Positions 28,835 through 38,096 are shown, counted from the first letter of the stretch. The stretch is 64,000 bases of DNA from Enhydrobacter aerosaccus (GCF_900167455.1 NZ_FUWJ01000002.1:558305-622304); one strand, 5' to 3'. Notes: generated by a model not told the origin, from the letters alone. Numbers and translations are program-made.

Positions 28835-29191
28835 TCAGGAAAGGCTGCTGTGCCGGCGACGGCGCGGGCGGGAACCGCCGATGAAATGCGGCTGCACGCC
28901 GCGGCCGGCGCGCGCACCGGCCCAGATCAGCAATGCTCCTCCCACCACGAACACCGGAAGGGCCGGCAGCGACAGGATCGGCTGGCCCACATAGCGCCAG
29001 AGCGCGCCGCCGAGATGGCTTTCCGTCCAGCCCTGGACCTGGCGCAGCGAGCCGAGGTCGAGGCGCCCCCACAATTCGCCCAGCGTCAGCACGCGTAATG
29101 CGCCTTCCGACCACCAGGCCAGGCAGTCGTTGACGACGGCGGCGACCGCCATCGCCAGCAGCACCCATCCCAAGGCCCGAACCAGGACCAT
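28835..29191 (-). CDS. Small membrane protein of unknown function
   Basis: I choose ATG 29189-29191, preceded by GGGGGAG, giving 118 residues. Two hydrophobic segments are visible: LVRALGWVLLAMAVAAVVND near the N terminus and ILSLPALPVFVVGGALLIWA near residues 75-95, with a basic tail (RPRRRRH). Between them lies a short soluble stretch (WGRLDLGSLRQVQGWTE). No family recognised. The 211 nt between it and lepA hold only imperfect stems (for example ACCGTTT/AAACGGT at 28639-28663) and no convincing gene. Confidence 0.6.
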   Translation of the reverse strand: MVLVRALGWVLLAMAVAAVVNDCLAWWSEGALRVLTLGELWGRLDLGSLRQVQGWTESHLGGALWRYVGQPILSLPALPVFVVGGALLIWAGARAGRGVQPHFIGGSRPRRRRHSSLS

Positions 29192-29252
29192 CTCTCCCCC
29201 AAATTGCCCCGGCACAACCTATCCAACCGCCGCCGCAGAGGGAAGATGCCGT

Positions 29253-29280
29253 TGCCCCCGCCAGCCACCGCGCTATAAGG
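29253..29280 (+). promoter_or_regulatory. Candidate promoter for tRNA-Ser
   Basis: TTGCCC (29253-29258), 16-nt spacer, TATAAG (29275-29280), 36 nt before the mature tRNA 5' end. Confidence 0.55.
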
Positions 29281-29316
29281 ACGGCCAACCGCGCCCGGAC
29301 GACGGGCACGCTGAAC

Positions 29317-29406
29317 GGACAGGTGGCCGAGCGGTTTAAGGCACACGCTTGGAAAGCGTGCGTGGTGTAACAGCCACCGCGGGTTCGAATCCCGCCCTGT
29401 CCGCCA
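29317..29406 (+). tRNA. tRNA-Ser (anticodon GGA)
   Basis: A 90-nt class II tRNA. Acceptor stem GGACAGG (29317-29323) pairs with CCTGTCC (29396-29402), then discriminator G and encoded CCA (29404-29406). The anticodon stem CACGC-TT-GGA-AA-GCGTG places GGA at 29351-29353. A long variable arm and a GGTTCGAATCC T-loop are present. It decodes UCC/UCU. Confidence 0.96.
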
Positions 29407-29750
29407 GCGAACGCCAGCTTCTCCGCGTGACTTCGCCCGCTGCCCACTCAATCCGTATCGCCTTCGATGTCTCGCGGGCTGCGTCCAGCACGGTCATCGA
29501 TTCATGCAGCGGTGTGTACAGTTCCGGCTGCGCCCACCTTGGCTCGACTCCTGCATCCGAGTCAGTTGGCCAAAAGCGCGACCATCTCCGACCGGGACGG
29601 ATTGGGATCGGAGGACCACCGGACCGATCATTGAATTCACCAATCGCCAGCCCGATTGGGTAGTCAGAGTTGCGGCGGCCACGCTCTACCTCTGATACGG
29701 TCCGCACCAGCGGCGGCGCCGCATCCGGGCCGCCCAGGGGGAGATGAGTG
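29407..29750. other. 344-nt gap between tRNA-Ser and patatin gene
   Basis: No supported gene. The minus strand keeps one frame open from 29767 through this stretch, but it ends inside the tRNA gene and its last 20 codons merely translate the tRNA complement. The middle part (for example IGLAIGEFNDRSGG) reads rather like protein, so a remnant or small unknown gene is possible. I see no copy of the tRNA 3' end downstream and no integrase, so no integration site can be claimed. Confidence 0.4.
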
Positions 29751-30911
29751 ATGAGTGATCCGACCAACGTCCCCAGCAGACGGGCGCGGCCCGACTTCGA
29801 AAGAATCGCCCTCCTGCTCCAGGGCGGCGGCGCGCTCGGCGCCTATCAAGGCGGCGTCTACCAAGCCCTCGCCGAGGCCGATCTGCATCCGGATTGGGTG
29901 GCGGGCATTTCGATCGGCGCCATCAACTCGGCGATCATCGCCGGCAATCCGCCCGAGCGCCGCGTCGAGCGCCTGAGGCAGTTCTGGGAGACGGTGAGCC
30001 AGCCGCCGATGGGCATCCCCTACATGGCGTCGCTCGAGATCAAGAACGACATGACGCGCCAGATGATCAACCAGTGGCGGGCGATGGGGGCCCTGTTGTG
30101 GGGCGCGCCGGACTTCTTCAAGCCGCGCGTGCCGCCGCCGATCTTCCTGCCCGTCAGCAGTCCCGGAGCGCTCAGCTTCTATGACGTCTCCCCGCTCGAC
30201 TCGCTGCTGCAGCGGCTGGTGGATTTCGATCTGCTCAACTCGGGCAGCACGCGGATCAGCGTCGGCGCCACTCACATCAAGAGCGGCAACTTCGTCTACT
30301 TCGACAGCCTCAAGCACAAGATCGCGCCCGCCCACATCATCGCCAGCGGCTCGCTGCCACCCGGCTTTCCCGCGACCGAGATCGACGGCGAGCATTACTG
30401 GGATGGCGGCGTGGTCTCCAACACGCCGCTGCAATGGGTGTTCGACGAGAGGCCGCGGCGCGACACGCTGGCGTTCCAGATCGATCTGTGGAGCGCGCGC
30501 GGAGAGCTGCCGCGCGACATGGTCGAAGTCGACGTGCGCCTCAAGGACATCCGCTATTCGAGCCGCACGCGCATGGGAACCGACCAGTTCCGGCGGAACC
30601 AGAAGATGCGGCGCGCGGTCGCCAAGCTGCTGGACGATCTCCCCGAGGCCCTGCGCCAGACTCCCGAGGCGGAACTGCTGGCCCAGGAGGCGGACGACAA
30701 GGTCTACAACATCATCCACCTGATCTATCACGCCAAGAACTACGAGGGGTCGTCGAAGGACTACGAGTTCTCGCGCCGGACCATGGAAGAGCATTGGAAG
30801 ACCGGCTACAGCGACATGATCCGCACGTTGCGCTATCCGGAGGTGCTGCAACGTCCCCGTAGTATCGACGGGGTATTCACGTTCGACCTCGCCGAACAAC
30901 CACTCGAATAG
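29751..30911 (+). CDS. Patatin-like phospholipase (DUF3734 type)
   Basis: A 386-residue cytosolic patatin-fold serine hydrolase. The oxyanion loop [12 protein letters not shown] (residues 24-35), nucleophile S54 in GISIG and the catalytic Asp in [11 protein letters not shown] form a complete Ser-Asp dyad. The C-terminal part resembles the DUF3734 extension found in alphaproteobacterial homologues. ATG 29751 has GGGGAG seven bases upstream; a GTG one codon earlier is possible. It lies 11 nt before the acetoacetate decarboxylase gene. Together with the next two genes it suggests release and processing of acyl or hydroxybutyrate units, but that role is inferred. Confidence 0.9.
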   Translation: MSDPTNVPSRRARPDFERIALLLQGGGALGAYQGGVYQALAEADLHPDWVAGISIGAINSAIIAGNPPERRVERLRQFWETVSQPPMGIPYMASLEIKNDMTRQMINQWRAMGALLWGAPDFFKPRVPPPIFLPVSSPGALSFYDVSPLDSLLQRLVDFDLLNSGSTRISVGATHIKSGNFVYFDSLKHKIAPAHIIASGSLPPGFPATEIDGEHYWDGGVVSNTPLQWVFDERPRRDTLAFQIDLWSARGELPRDMVEVDVRLKDIRYSSRTRMGTDQFRRNQKMRRAVAKLLDDLPEALRQTPEAELLAQEADDKVYNIIHLIYHAKNYEGSSKDYEFSRRTMEEHWKTGYSDMIRTLRYPEVLQRPRSIDGVFTFDLAEQPLE

Positions 30912-30922
30912 AGGCCCTATCA

Positions 30923-31675
30923 ATGAAGCTTGCCGACGTCCGCAGCAAGGCATTCGCCATGCCGCTCAACAACCCTGCCTATCCGCGGGGTCCGTACAAA
31001 TTCTACAACCGTGAATTCGTCATCATCAGCTACCGCACCGATCCGGAGGTGCTGCGCGCCGTCGTTCCCGAACCGCTCGAGGTGATCGGCGACACGGTGA
31101 ACTACGAGTTCATCCGCATGCCCGATTCCACCGGCTTCGGCGATTATACCGAGACCGGACAGGTGATCCCCGTGCGCTTCCGCGACAAGGACGGAACGGT
31201 GCAGGAAGGCGGCTACGTGCACGCCATGTATCTCGACGACGATTCGCCGATCGCGGGCGGCCGCGAGATCTGGGGCTTTCCCAAGAAACTCGCCACCCCG
31301 AAGATCAGTCACGAAAACGAGACGCTGGTCTGCACGCTGCACTACGGCTCCGTCCTCTGCGTCAGCGCCACGATGGGTTACAAGCATCACGAGATCGACC
31401 ACGCACCGCTGCTGAAGTCGCTCGCCAAGCCAAACTTCATGATCAAGATCATTCCGCACGTGGATTGCACCCCGCGCGTCTGCGAACTGGTCCGCTACTA
31501 CGTCCAGGACGTGACACTGAAGGGGGCGTGGACCGGACCGGCGGCGCTGCAGCTCTTCGATCATGCGCTGTGCGACGTCTCGCGGTTGCCGGTGCGCGAA
31601 GTCCTCTCGGCAACGCATTTCGTCACCGACCTGACGCTGGGTCTTGGCGAGGTCGTCCACGACTATCTGGCTTAA
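30923..31675 (+). CDS. adc: Acetoacetate decarboxylase
   Basis: Converts acetoacetate to acetone and CO2 through a lysine Schiff base. The 250-residue protein has the catalytic lysine pair K121-K122 in [14 protein letters not shown], the family signature, and conserved [11 protein letters not shown] and FGDYTE segments. Placed between a patatin and 3-hydroxybutyrate dehydrogenase, it fits ketone-body/poly-hydroxybutyrate metabolism. Some adc homologues have other beta-keto acid activities, so the substrate is probable, not proven. Confidence 0.9.
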   Translation: MKLADVRSKAFAMPLNNPAYPRGPYKFYNREFVIISYRTDPEVLRAVVPEPLEVIGDTVNYEFIRMPDSTGFGDYTETGQVIPVRFRDKDGTVQEGGYVHAMYLDDDSPIAGGREIWGFPKKLATPKISHENETLVCTLHYGSVLCVSATMGYKHHEIDHAPLLKSLAKPNFMIKIIPHVDCTPRVCELVRYYVQDVTLKGAWTGPAALQLFDHALCDVSRLPVREVLSATHFVTDLTLGLGEVVHDYLA

Positions 31676-31693
31676 ATCTGAAAGGAATTTCCA

Positions 31694-32476
31694 ATGGCGC
31701 GTTTTGACAAGAAAGTAGCGATCGTGACGGGCGCGGCGAGCGGCATCGGCAAGGAGATTGCCCTGCGCTTCGCGGCCGAAGGTGGCATTCCGGTGATTGC
31801 CGACCTGAATCTCGACGCCGCCAATGCCACCGCGGCGGAGATCAAGGGCAAAGGCGGCGACGCCTTCGCCGTGGCCATGAACGTCGTCGACGAGGACGCC
31901 GTCAACAAGGGCGTCGCCGACGTCATGAACAAGTACGGTCGCATCGACGTGCTGGTTTCCAATGCCGGCATCCAGATCGTGAAGCCTGTCGTCGATTTCG
32001 CCTTCGCCGACTGGAAGAAGCTCCTGTCCATCCACCTCGATGGCGCCTTCCTCACGACCAAGGCCTGTCTCAAGCACATGTATGCGGCGAAGTCCGGCAG
32101 CGTCGTCTACATGGGCTCGGTGCATTCGAAGGAAGCCTCGCAGCTCAAGGCGCCCTACGTCACGGCCAAGCATGGGCTGATCGGCCTCTGCAAGGTGGTG
32201 GCGAAGGAAGGCGCGGCCTTCAACGTCCGGGCCAATGTCGTCTGCCCGGGCTTCGTGCGTACGCCGCTGGTCGACAAGCAGATCCCCGAGCAGGCCAAGG
32301 AACTCGGCATCTCGGAAGAGGACGTCGTCAAGCACGTCATGCTGAAGGACACGGTCGACGGCGAGTTCACCACGACCGACGATGTCGCCGATTGCGTACT
32401 CTTCTTCGCCGGCGCCAGGAGCAATGCGCTGACCGGCCAATCGATCGTCGTCAGCCACGGCTGGTTCATGCAATAG
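31694..32476 (+). CDS. bdhA: 3-hydroxybutyrate dehydrogenase
   Basis: NAD-dependent SDR that interconverts 3-hydroxybutyrate and acetoacetate. The 260-residue chain has TGAASGIG (residues 12-19), SNAG in place of NNAG, catalytic S142, Y155 and K159 (YVTAK), and [27 protein letters not shown] sequence with the C-terminal [13 protein letters not shown], characteristic of BdhA. AAGGAA precedes its ATG. It is the third gene of the patatin-adc-bdhA operon and is followed by a good terminator. Confidence 0.93.
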   Translation: MARFDKKVAIVTGAASGIGKEIALRFAAEGGIPVIADLNLDAANATAAEIKGKGGDAFAVAMNVVDEDAVNKGVADVMNKYGRIDVLVSNAGIQIVKPVVDFAFADWKKLLSIHLDGAFLTTKACLKHMYAAKSGSVVYMGSVHSKEASQLKAPYVTAKHGLIGLCKVVAKEGAAFNVRANVVCPGFVRTPLVDKQIPEQAKELGISEEDVVKHVMLKDTVDGEFTTTDDVADCVLFFAGARSNALTGQSIVVSHGWFMQ

Positions 32477-32491
32477 CGGCCTATCAACGAC

Positions 32492-32530
32492 GGCGCTCCC
32501 GGGACGATAGGCATCGGGAGCGCCCTTTCT
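32492..32530 (+). terminator. Intrinsic terminator after bdhA
   Basis: GGCGCTCCCG (32492-32501) pairs with CGGGAGCGCC (32515-32524); CTTTCT follows. Ten pairs with a 13-nt loop. Confidence 0.8.
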
Positions 32531-32638
32531 CGACCCGCTCCCTCGGGAAGCCCTGCTCGATGGGTCGCTCAGTCGTTGATGGAAAATTGCATTCACAACC
32601 GAATTTGATGCGAAATACTCTCAGCGCATAGCAATCCT

Positions 32639-32663
32639 GCATGGAAAATGTAACTTTTCATGC
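32639..32663. promoter_or_regulatory. AT-rich inverted repeat ahead of the orphan DctP gene
   Basis: GCATGGAAAA and TTTTCATGC face each other around TGTAAC, complementary except for one bulged base. The surrounding 32580-32700 is clearly AT-richer than the rest of the window. It may be an operator or promoter element for the gene at 32725. Confidence 0.35.
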
Positions 32664-32724
32664 CATTCCCGGACCAATTTGCTAGAAAGGCATAGGGGTA
32701 AAGGGGAACTTGGGGGACTGCACC

Positions 32725-33810
32725 ATGCGCCGAGAACTAGTGTGGGGTCTCATCGCCTTCTCGTCAGTCGCTGCGAGCGCCAGTCAGGGTCAGGTCCTGC
32801 GGTCCGCAAACACCCATGCCATGGAGCCTCCTGCAACAAGGCAGGTCATTCCGTCGGGCAATGTCGGTCAGCCCGGCGAACTCGTGCAGGCCCCCATCAC
32901 GAGCCGCGAAAGCCTGGACCTTCGATCGGCCGATATCTACGCCGCCGATCATCCGACGGTGCGAGCGGTGGCCTATCTCGGTGTTCTCATTCAAAGCCGG
33001 ACCATGGGCCGCTATCGCATTTCTACTCTGGGGGAGAGCAGCGCCAACTCCGAATCCTTCACGATCGCATCGGTGCGCAACGGCACCCTCGACATGGCAC
33101 GGGTAAACTTCGCCGCGCTGAGCGGCTCCGTTCCGGAGGCGATCGTGCCGGCACTGCCCGGACTCTTCCGATCGACCCAGCACCAGCGTCATGTGCTCGA
33201 TGGCCAGATCGGACGCGACCTGCTCGCCGCTCTCGACCGTCAGAACCTTGTCGGCCTGTGCTTCTACGATACCGGTCCGCGTTCCTATTACGGCTCCAAG
33301 CCGATACGCAAGGCATCGGACCTCTCGGGTCTGAGGGTCGCCATCCCTCAGTTCGGCCCTTGGGCCAGCGTGCTGAGGGTGCCGGGCGAGACAATGCTGC
33401 CGATGCCCTATACGCAGGTCGGCGCTGCGCTGAAGAACGGCGCGATCGATCTTGCCGAAGAAAGCTGGCCCACTTTCGTCAGCTCCGGGCACTACAAGGT
33501 GGCACGCTACTTCAACGAGACGGAGCATTCGGCAACGCCGAGCGTGCTCATCTTCTCCAAGCGCCGATGGCTGGAACTGTCGCAGACGGACCGCGAGCAG
33601 ATCCAGACCGCCGCGCGCGACTCCGTCCGCGAGTTCCGCGCCTTTCGCGATGAAAGCGAAGCATTGGCGCGGCGGACGGCGAGAGAAGCCGGCGTCGAGG
33701 TCATATCGGACGTCGATCGGAGCTCGTTCACCGACGCCGCAGCAGCGCTCTATCCGACGCTATCGCCGGAACTCCAGGACCTGGTCAGGCGGATCAAGGA
33801 TACGCGATAG
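32725..33810 (+). CDS. Orphan TRAP-type solute-binding protein (DctP family)
   Basis: A 361-residue secreted protein (signal MRRELVWGLIAFSSVAASAS). The mature part matches DctP receptors: RNGTLDMARVNFAALSG, the carboxylate-binding arginine region SDLSGLRVAIPQFGPW, and the PMPYTQVGAALKNGAIDLAEESW segment. A TTG five codons upstream is in frame, but ATG 32725 fits the signal peptide and has GGGGGA upstream. No TRAP permease is adjacent, so it may share a permease encoded elsewhere or act as a sensor input. Residues 30-60 are longer than usual between signal and domain. Confidence 0.82.
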   Translation: MRRELVWGLIAFSSVAASASQGQVLRSANTHAMEPPATRQVIPSGNVGQPGELVQAPITSRESLDLRSADIYAADHPTVRAVAYLGVLIQSRTMGRYRISTLGESSANSESFTIASVRNGTLDMARVNFAALSGSVPEAIVPALPGLFRSTQHQRHVLDGQIGRDLLAALDRQNLVGLCFYDTGPRSYYGSKPIRKASDLSGLRVAIPQFGPWASVLRVPGETMLPMPYTQVGAALKNGAIDLAEESWPTFVSSGHYKVARYFNETEHSATPSVLIFSKRRWLELSQTDREQIQTAARDSVREFRAFRDESEALARRTAREAGVEVISDVDRSSFTDAAAALYPTLSPELQDLVRRIKDTR

Positions 33811-33831
33811 CTGCCGCGGCGGAGCAGAGGC

Positions 33832-34692
33832 TCATCCCTGCCAGCTGCTCTGAAGCCGATTGCCGCTTGCCAGTATCGCTTCCGCGAGCTTGGCGGCAGG
33901 GCCGCGCCGGGTCGAGCCCTTGAGCACGAATTCGATGGCACCGAGGTCCGGCAGGTCGTGCGGCTTCTCCAGATCGACGAGACCGCTCGGCATGAGACCG
34001 CGCGTGATCGGCGTCACGCCGAGACCGGCAAGTGCAGCCGCGCGTAACCCGCTCAGACTTCCACTGACGCAGACCATGCGCCACGGTCGGGCGGCGCGTT
34101 CGAGCACCGCCAGGGCCGTCTCCCGCGTGATGCTGGGTGGCGGATAGAGAATCAGCGGCACCGGCGCCGAAACATCGAGCCGGTATTCCTTTCCGGCCGC
34201 CCAGATCAGCCGATCGCGCCACACGATCTGTCCCCGCTCGTCGCCGCGGCGGCGCTTGCCGCAGATGAGATCGAGTTCGCCGCGTTCGAGCAGTTGGTTG
34301 AGCCTGCCGCTCAAGGCCACCGTCAGTTCAAGATCGACCAACGGATGCGCGCGGACGAAGGCATGCAGGACCTCCGGCAGCTGGGACAGCACGAAATCCT
34401 CGGACGTCCCGAAGCGCAACCGGCCGCGCAGTTGCGAGCCGGCAAAGTAACTCTGCGCGCGTTCGTTGGCGTCCAGAATGCTTTGCGCGAACTCGACCAT
34501 CGCGTCGCCGTCCGGCGTGGTGGCCACGGAATGGGTGTCGCGCCGGAACAACCGTCGTCCGGTCTCGTCCTCGAGCTTGCGGACATGCTGGCTCACCGTC
34601 GACTGCTGCAGGCCGAGCCGCTCGGCCGCCTGGGTGAAGCTGCGCGTCTGGGCGACGGCGAGAAAGCTGCGGAGCTGCGTCGGTTCGAACAT
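33832..34692 (-). CDS. LysR-family transcriptional regulator
   Basis: A 286-residue regulator with an N-terminal winged helix-turn-helix (residues 1-60; LRSFLAVAQTRSFTQAAERL and QQSTVSQHVRKLE) and a periplasmic-binding-like effector domain (about 90-286). It is divergent from the SBF-type transporter gene with 98 nt between the starts, the classic arrangement in which a LysR protein controls its neighbour. An interrupted dyad TTATC-N9-GATAA sits just upstream of its start. Effector unknown. Confidence 0.93.
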   Translation of the reverse strand: MFEPTQLRSFLAVAQTRSFTQAAERLGLQQSTVSQHVRKLEDETGRRLFRRDTHSVATTPDGDAMVEFAQSILDANERAQSYFAGSQLRGRLRFGTSEDFVLSQLPEVLHAFVRAHPLVDLELTVALSGRLNQLLERGELDLICGKRRRGDERGQIVWRDRLIWAAGKEYRLDVSAPVPLILYPPPSITRETALAVLERAARPWRMVCVSGSLSGLRAAALAGLGVTPITRGLMPSGLVDLEKPHDLPDLGAIEFVLKGSTRRGPAAKLAEAILASGNRLQSSWQG

Positions 34693-34695
34693 CGT

Positions 34696-34714
34696 TTATC
34701 GTATTTCATGATAA
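34696..34714. promoter_or_regulatory. Candidate LysR-type operator
   Basis: TTATC (34696-34700) and GATAA (34710-34714) form an interrupted palindrome containing the T-N11-A core expected of LysR sites. It lies in the divergent region between the LysR gene and the SBF-type transporter gene, four bases from the LysR start codon. Confidence 0.5.
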
Positions 34715-34790
34715 CAGTAACATCAGTAAGCATAGTTCACAATGCTGCAACAGAAGGCGATATACGGGCCACAAACTGGAAACCCTCGCC

Positions 34791-35792
34791 ATGCGCCGCC
34801 CTCTCTGGCTTTTCCGCTACATCGATCCCTTCCTGGTCGCGATCCTCACCACGGTCGCAATCGCCTCGTTTGCCCCCGCCCACGGTGAAGGGGCCGTCCT
34901 CGCCGACGCCGCGACCAATGCCGCCGTCGCGCTTCTTTTCTTCCTCCACGGCGCAAAGCTATCGCCATCAGCGGCGTTGGCGGGCGCCCGCCACTGGCGT
35001 CTCCATGGCCTGGTCTTTTCCAGCACCTTCATCCTCTTCCCGCTGGTCGGACTCGCGGCCCATGCCCTGATGCCGCAGCTTCTGCCGGCGTCGCTGTGGG
35101 GCGGCGTGCTGCTGGTCACCATCCTGCCCTCGACCGTCCAGGCCTCGATTGCCTTCACCTCCGTGGCCGGCGGCAACGTTCCTGCGGCGATCTGCAGCGC
35201 CTCGGCGTCGAACCTCATGGGTCTGGTGCTGACGCCATTGCTGGCCGGCTTCGTGCTCAGCCAGCGCGGCGTCGGCCTGTCCGGCGACACCGTGGTGAAT
35301 ATCCTGCTGCAGATGTTGGCGCCGTTCGTGGCCGGCCAGTTGCTGCGGCCGTGGATCGGATCATTGGTCTCCCGCAACGCGCGCCTGCTGAAGTTCGTCG
35401 ATTACGGATCGATCCTGCTCATCGTCTATGCAGCCTTCAGCCACGGCATGGTGAATGGCCTCTGGCATCAGGTCGATGCGGCCGAGCTGCTCCGCCTCGC
35501 CCTGGTGGACGTCGCGCTGCTGGCCATCATCATGGCGCTGCTGACGATCGCCAGCCGCCGACTCGGCTTCTCGCGTCCTGACGAGATCACCATCGTCTTC
35601 TGCGGGTCCAAGAAGAGCCTGGCGACGGGACTGCCGATCGCCAACGTCCTGTTTGCCGGACATGTCGGCCTGGCGATCCTGCCGGTCATGCTGTTTCACC
35701 AGATCCAGCTCATGGTCTGTGCGACGCTTGCCAAGCGCTACGCCGCCCGCCGATCGATGGCGGTCCTGGAGACCGCGACCGCCGCCTCCTAG
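34791..35792 (+). CDS. Bile acid:sodium symporter-family transporter (SBF-like)
   Basis: A 333-residue membrane protein with about nine to ten hydrophobic segments. It matches the SBF-like (YchF/RCH1-type, PF13593-like) branch: FLHGAKLSPSAALAGARHWRLH after the second helix, LPSTVQASIAFTSVAGGN, and the late FCGSKKSLATGLPIANVLF motif. Members move organic anions or affect ion homeostasis; bile acids are unlikely to be the true substrate here. Probably regulated by the divergent LysR gene. Confidence 0.88.
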   Translation: MRRPLWLFRYIDPFLVAILTTVAIASFAPAHGEGAVLADAATNAAVALLFFLHGAKLSPSAALAGARHWRLHGLVFSSTFILFPLVGLAAHALMPQLLPASLWGGVLLVTILPSTVQASIAFTSVAGGNVPAAICSASASNLMGLVLTPLLAGFVLSQRGVGLSGDTVVNILLQMLAPFVAGQLLRPWIGSLVSRNARLLKFVDYGSILLIVYAAFSHGMVNGLWHQVDAAELLRLALVDVALLAIIMALLTIASRRLGFSRPDEITIVFCGSKKSLATGLPIANVLFAGHVGLAILPVMLFHQIQLMVCATLAKRYAARRSMAVLETATAAS

Positions 35793-35811
35793 CAGCTCCG
35801 ACCGTCAGGCG

Positions 35812-36486
35812 TCATCGGCGCCCGCCAACTTCATCGATATGGACGAGCAGGTCGGCCGGGTCGTCATAGACCCGGATGGCGCCGGCCTGCCGCAATTCGT
35901 CGGGGCCATATCCGCCGCTCAGCAGTCCTACGCCCAAGGCACGGCACCGCGTTGCCGCCAGCATGTCCCAGATGCTGTCGCCCACGACGACGGCCGTTTC
36001 CGTCGAGCAGCCCAATCTTTCGGCGGCGGCGAGAAACAGATCGGGATCGGGCTTGGCGTACTTCACCTGATCGCGCGTCACGACGGGAACCTTTGCCGGA
36101 TCGACGCCCAGCGCGGCCAGGTTGACGCTGGCGGTCTCCATTCTGCCGCTCGTGGCGATCGCCCAGCGGATATCCGCGTTCGATAGCCAGGACAGCAGTT
36201 CGCGGGCACCGGGAAGCGGGCGGATCTGGGCGCCGAACTTCCGGTAGGCCGCCGCATGAAGCTGACGCAAGCGTTCGCTGCGCTCGGCGCTGATGTCGAG
36301 ACCCGTCTCCCGAAGCAGCTGGTTGGTGAACAGCCCGCCGCTCATGCCGATCTTGCGATGAATGCGCCATACGGAAAGATCGATGCCTTCGGCGTCGAGT
36401 GCCTCCTTCCAGGCGAGCACATGCTGGTAGACGCTATCCACCAGGGTGCCGTCGAGGTCGAACAGGAAGACCGGTTCAATGCGCAT
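35812..36486 (-). CDS. HAD-superfamily phosphatase
   Basis: A 224-residue subfamily IA HAD hydrolase. Motif I is FDLDGTLVDS with nucleophile D10 and acid D12; motif II is ATSG; motif III is K in KYAKPDPDLF; motif IV is VVGDSIWDMLAA. The helical cap (about 20-85) is of the beta-phosphoglucomutase/phosphoglycolate type. Substrate unknown. It lies 111 nt downstream of the FAD oxidoreductase on the same strand and may be the tail of the large minus-strand cluster or an independent gene. Confidence 0.88.
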   Translation of the reverse strand: MRIEPVFLFDLDGTLVDSVYQHVLAWKEALDAEGIDLSVWRIHRKIGMSGGLFTNQLLRETGLDISAERSERLRQLHAAAYRKFGAQIRPLPGARELLSWLSNADIRWAIATSGRMETASVNLAALGVDPAKVPVVTRDQVKYAKPDPDLFLAAAERLGCSTETAVVVGDSIWDMLAATRCRALGVGLLSGGYGPDELRQAGAIRVYDDPADLLVHIDEVGGRR

Positions 36487-36597
36487 CTGACCCTCCGATT
36501 CGGTTTGCCGGCGCTCATCGTGCCAGAAGAGTTTTACCCTTCCGGTTAACGCAGACCGAGGCGGATAGGCAGCGTGCTTCCGAATTGCACAGGAGAA

Positions 36598-38064
36598 CTA
36601 GCCGGGGAAGCCGCCGTCCGCCTGCATCTGGCCGCTCTGCCAGTCGAGTTCGACCTGCTTGATATCGTAGGCCAGCAGCGACGCCCAATGCCGTTCCAGA
36701 TCCGCCTGGAATAGGCCGCGCGTAAGACCGGCGACCAGCTTCGGGACAGCGATGGTCATGGCATTGATGCTGCTGCCGGACGGCCCGAAACTGAGCGTCG
36801 TGCCGATACCGAACAGATGGATGTCGGCAAGCCAGGGCGTCGTGCCGGGTGTCTTCTCGAGGAAAGCATAGTCTGGCCCCAAGTAGGGCGATGCGGCCAG
36901 CAACGGATCCTCCTCACCGGGAGGCGGCGCATACCGGTCGCCCCACAGCGCCACGTGATCGGCGATATTTGCCAGCTCCGGCCGCGCCTTGAGGTTCTGC
37001 CGGATCCCCGTGCCGCAGATGACATAGTCGGCGTCGAAGGGCTCACTCGTTGTCTCGATGCGTACCCGTCCATTCGCCAGCCGGGCATCCGTCCAGTTGC
37101 GGCCGACATGCATCCGGAAGTCGGGGAATGCCATCACGCGCCTGTAGGTATCGCCGGGAAAGCTTTCCCGCGTGCGCATGATGTGGCCCATGATCCGCCA
37201 GCGCCATTCGTCTGGCATCTCGCTCATGTGCCGCAAGAAACCGGCGAACGTCAGCCAGCGATAGGGCTGAATCACCGACGGCGTCTCTCGCCGACAGAAG
37301 AGATGGACGTCGGCACCGTGCTCCAAAGCAACGGCGGCATTGTCCATAGCCGAAGCGCCAGCACCCAGCACGGCAACAGTTCGGCCGCGCAGCCGTTCGA
37401 AATCGATGTTCTCGCAGGTATGGGCCCGGCGATCGGCCGGCAACGCGCGGATGAAGTCCGGCATCCACCATTCGCCGGTTCCATCCTGTCCCGTGGCGAG
37501 GACCAGCTTCCGCGTCGCAAGCACCTCGCCGGTCGATAGCGTCGCCAGCAGGCATCGACCGCCATCGTCGAGCTGTCCGGGCGCGATGGCCGTCAAGGCG
37601 ACCTCATTGCGAATCGGCAGCGCGAGCACGCGACGAATCCAGAGAAGATAGGTGTGCCACTGCCCGGTCGGTATCAGGTGCAGCCTGGCAAAGGCGTCTG
37701 CGCCATATTGCGCCTCGTACCAGGCCTGAAAGGTAAGGCTCGCCACGCCGAGATCGGGACCGGTCTGGTCCTTGGCGCTGCGCAAGGTCGGCATGCGCGC
37801 GAAGGTCGACCATGGCCCTTCCTTGCCTTCGGGTGCGCGATCGATGAGCAGGATATTGCGGACGCGATCGCGCATCAGGCCAAAGGCGGTCGCCATGCCG
37901 CATTGGCCGGCGCCGACGATCAGAACATCGAGGGCCGGCTTGCCTCGATAGAGTCGCGGCACCATCCAGTCGGCGCGGGGATGGGCCGTGAGGTCCAGCT
38001 CTCGATGCGCCTGGGCTTCCAGGATGGCCAGGCCGGCCGCGCCGGATGTCGTTGCGTCGATCAT
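36598..38064 (-). CDS. FAD/NAD(P)-dependent monooxygenase-like oxidoreductase
   Basis: A 488-residue flavoprotein with two Rossmann sites: LIVGAGQCGMATAFG near residue 47 for FAD and VAVLGAGASAMDNA near residue 225 for NAD(P)H. The ATG (G-x-C/W) and HTCENIDFERLRG elements resemble flavin-containing/N-hydroxylating monooxygenases; the Baeyer-Villiger fingerprint is not evident. It lies 32 nt after the AMP-ligase gene in a polycistron with aminotransferase and hydantoinase genes, suggesting oxidation of a nitrogenous catabolite. Substrate unknown. Confidence 0.82.
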   Translation of the reverse strand: MIDATTSGAAGLAILEAQAHRELDLTAHPRADWMVPRLYRGKPALDVLIVGAGQCGMATAFGLMRDRVRNILLIDRAPEGKEGPWSTFARMPTLRSAKDQTGPDLGVASLTFQAWYEAQYGADAFARLHLIPTGQWHTYLLWIRRVLALPIRNEVALTAIAPGQLDDGGRCLLATLSTGEVLATRKLVLATGQDGTGEWWMPDFIRALPADRRAHTCENIDFERLRGRTVAVLGAGASAMDNAAVALEHGADVHLFCRRETPSVIQPYRWLTFAGFLRHMSEMPDEWRWRIMGHIMRTRESFPGDTYRRVMAFPDFRMHVGRNWTDARLANGRVRIETTSEPFDADYVICGTGIRQNLKARPELANIADHVALWGDRYAPPPGEEDPLLAASPYLGPDYAFLEKTPGTTPWLADIHLFGIGTTLSFGPSGSSINAMTIAVPKLVAGLTRGLFQADLERHWASLLAYDIKQVELDWQSGQMQADGGFPG

Positions 38065-38096
38065 GTCATCCTACAGGCAAGCGAAATGCCAACACT

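Noticed and set aside
29317..29406. tRNA-Ser as an attachment site of a genomic island
   Set aside because: No integrase and no repeated tRNA 3' end is visible downstream within the window.
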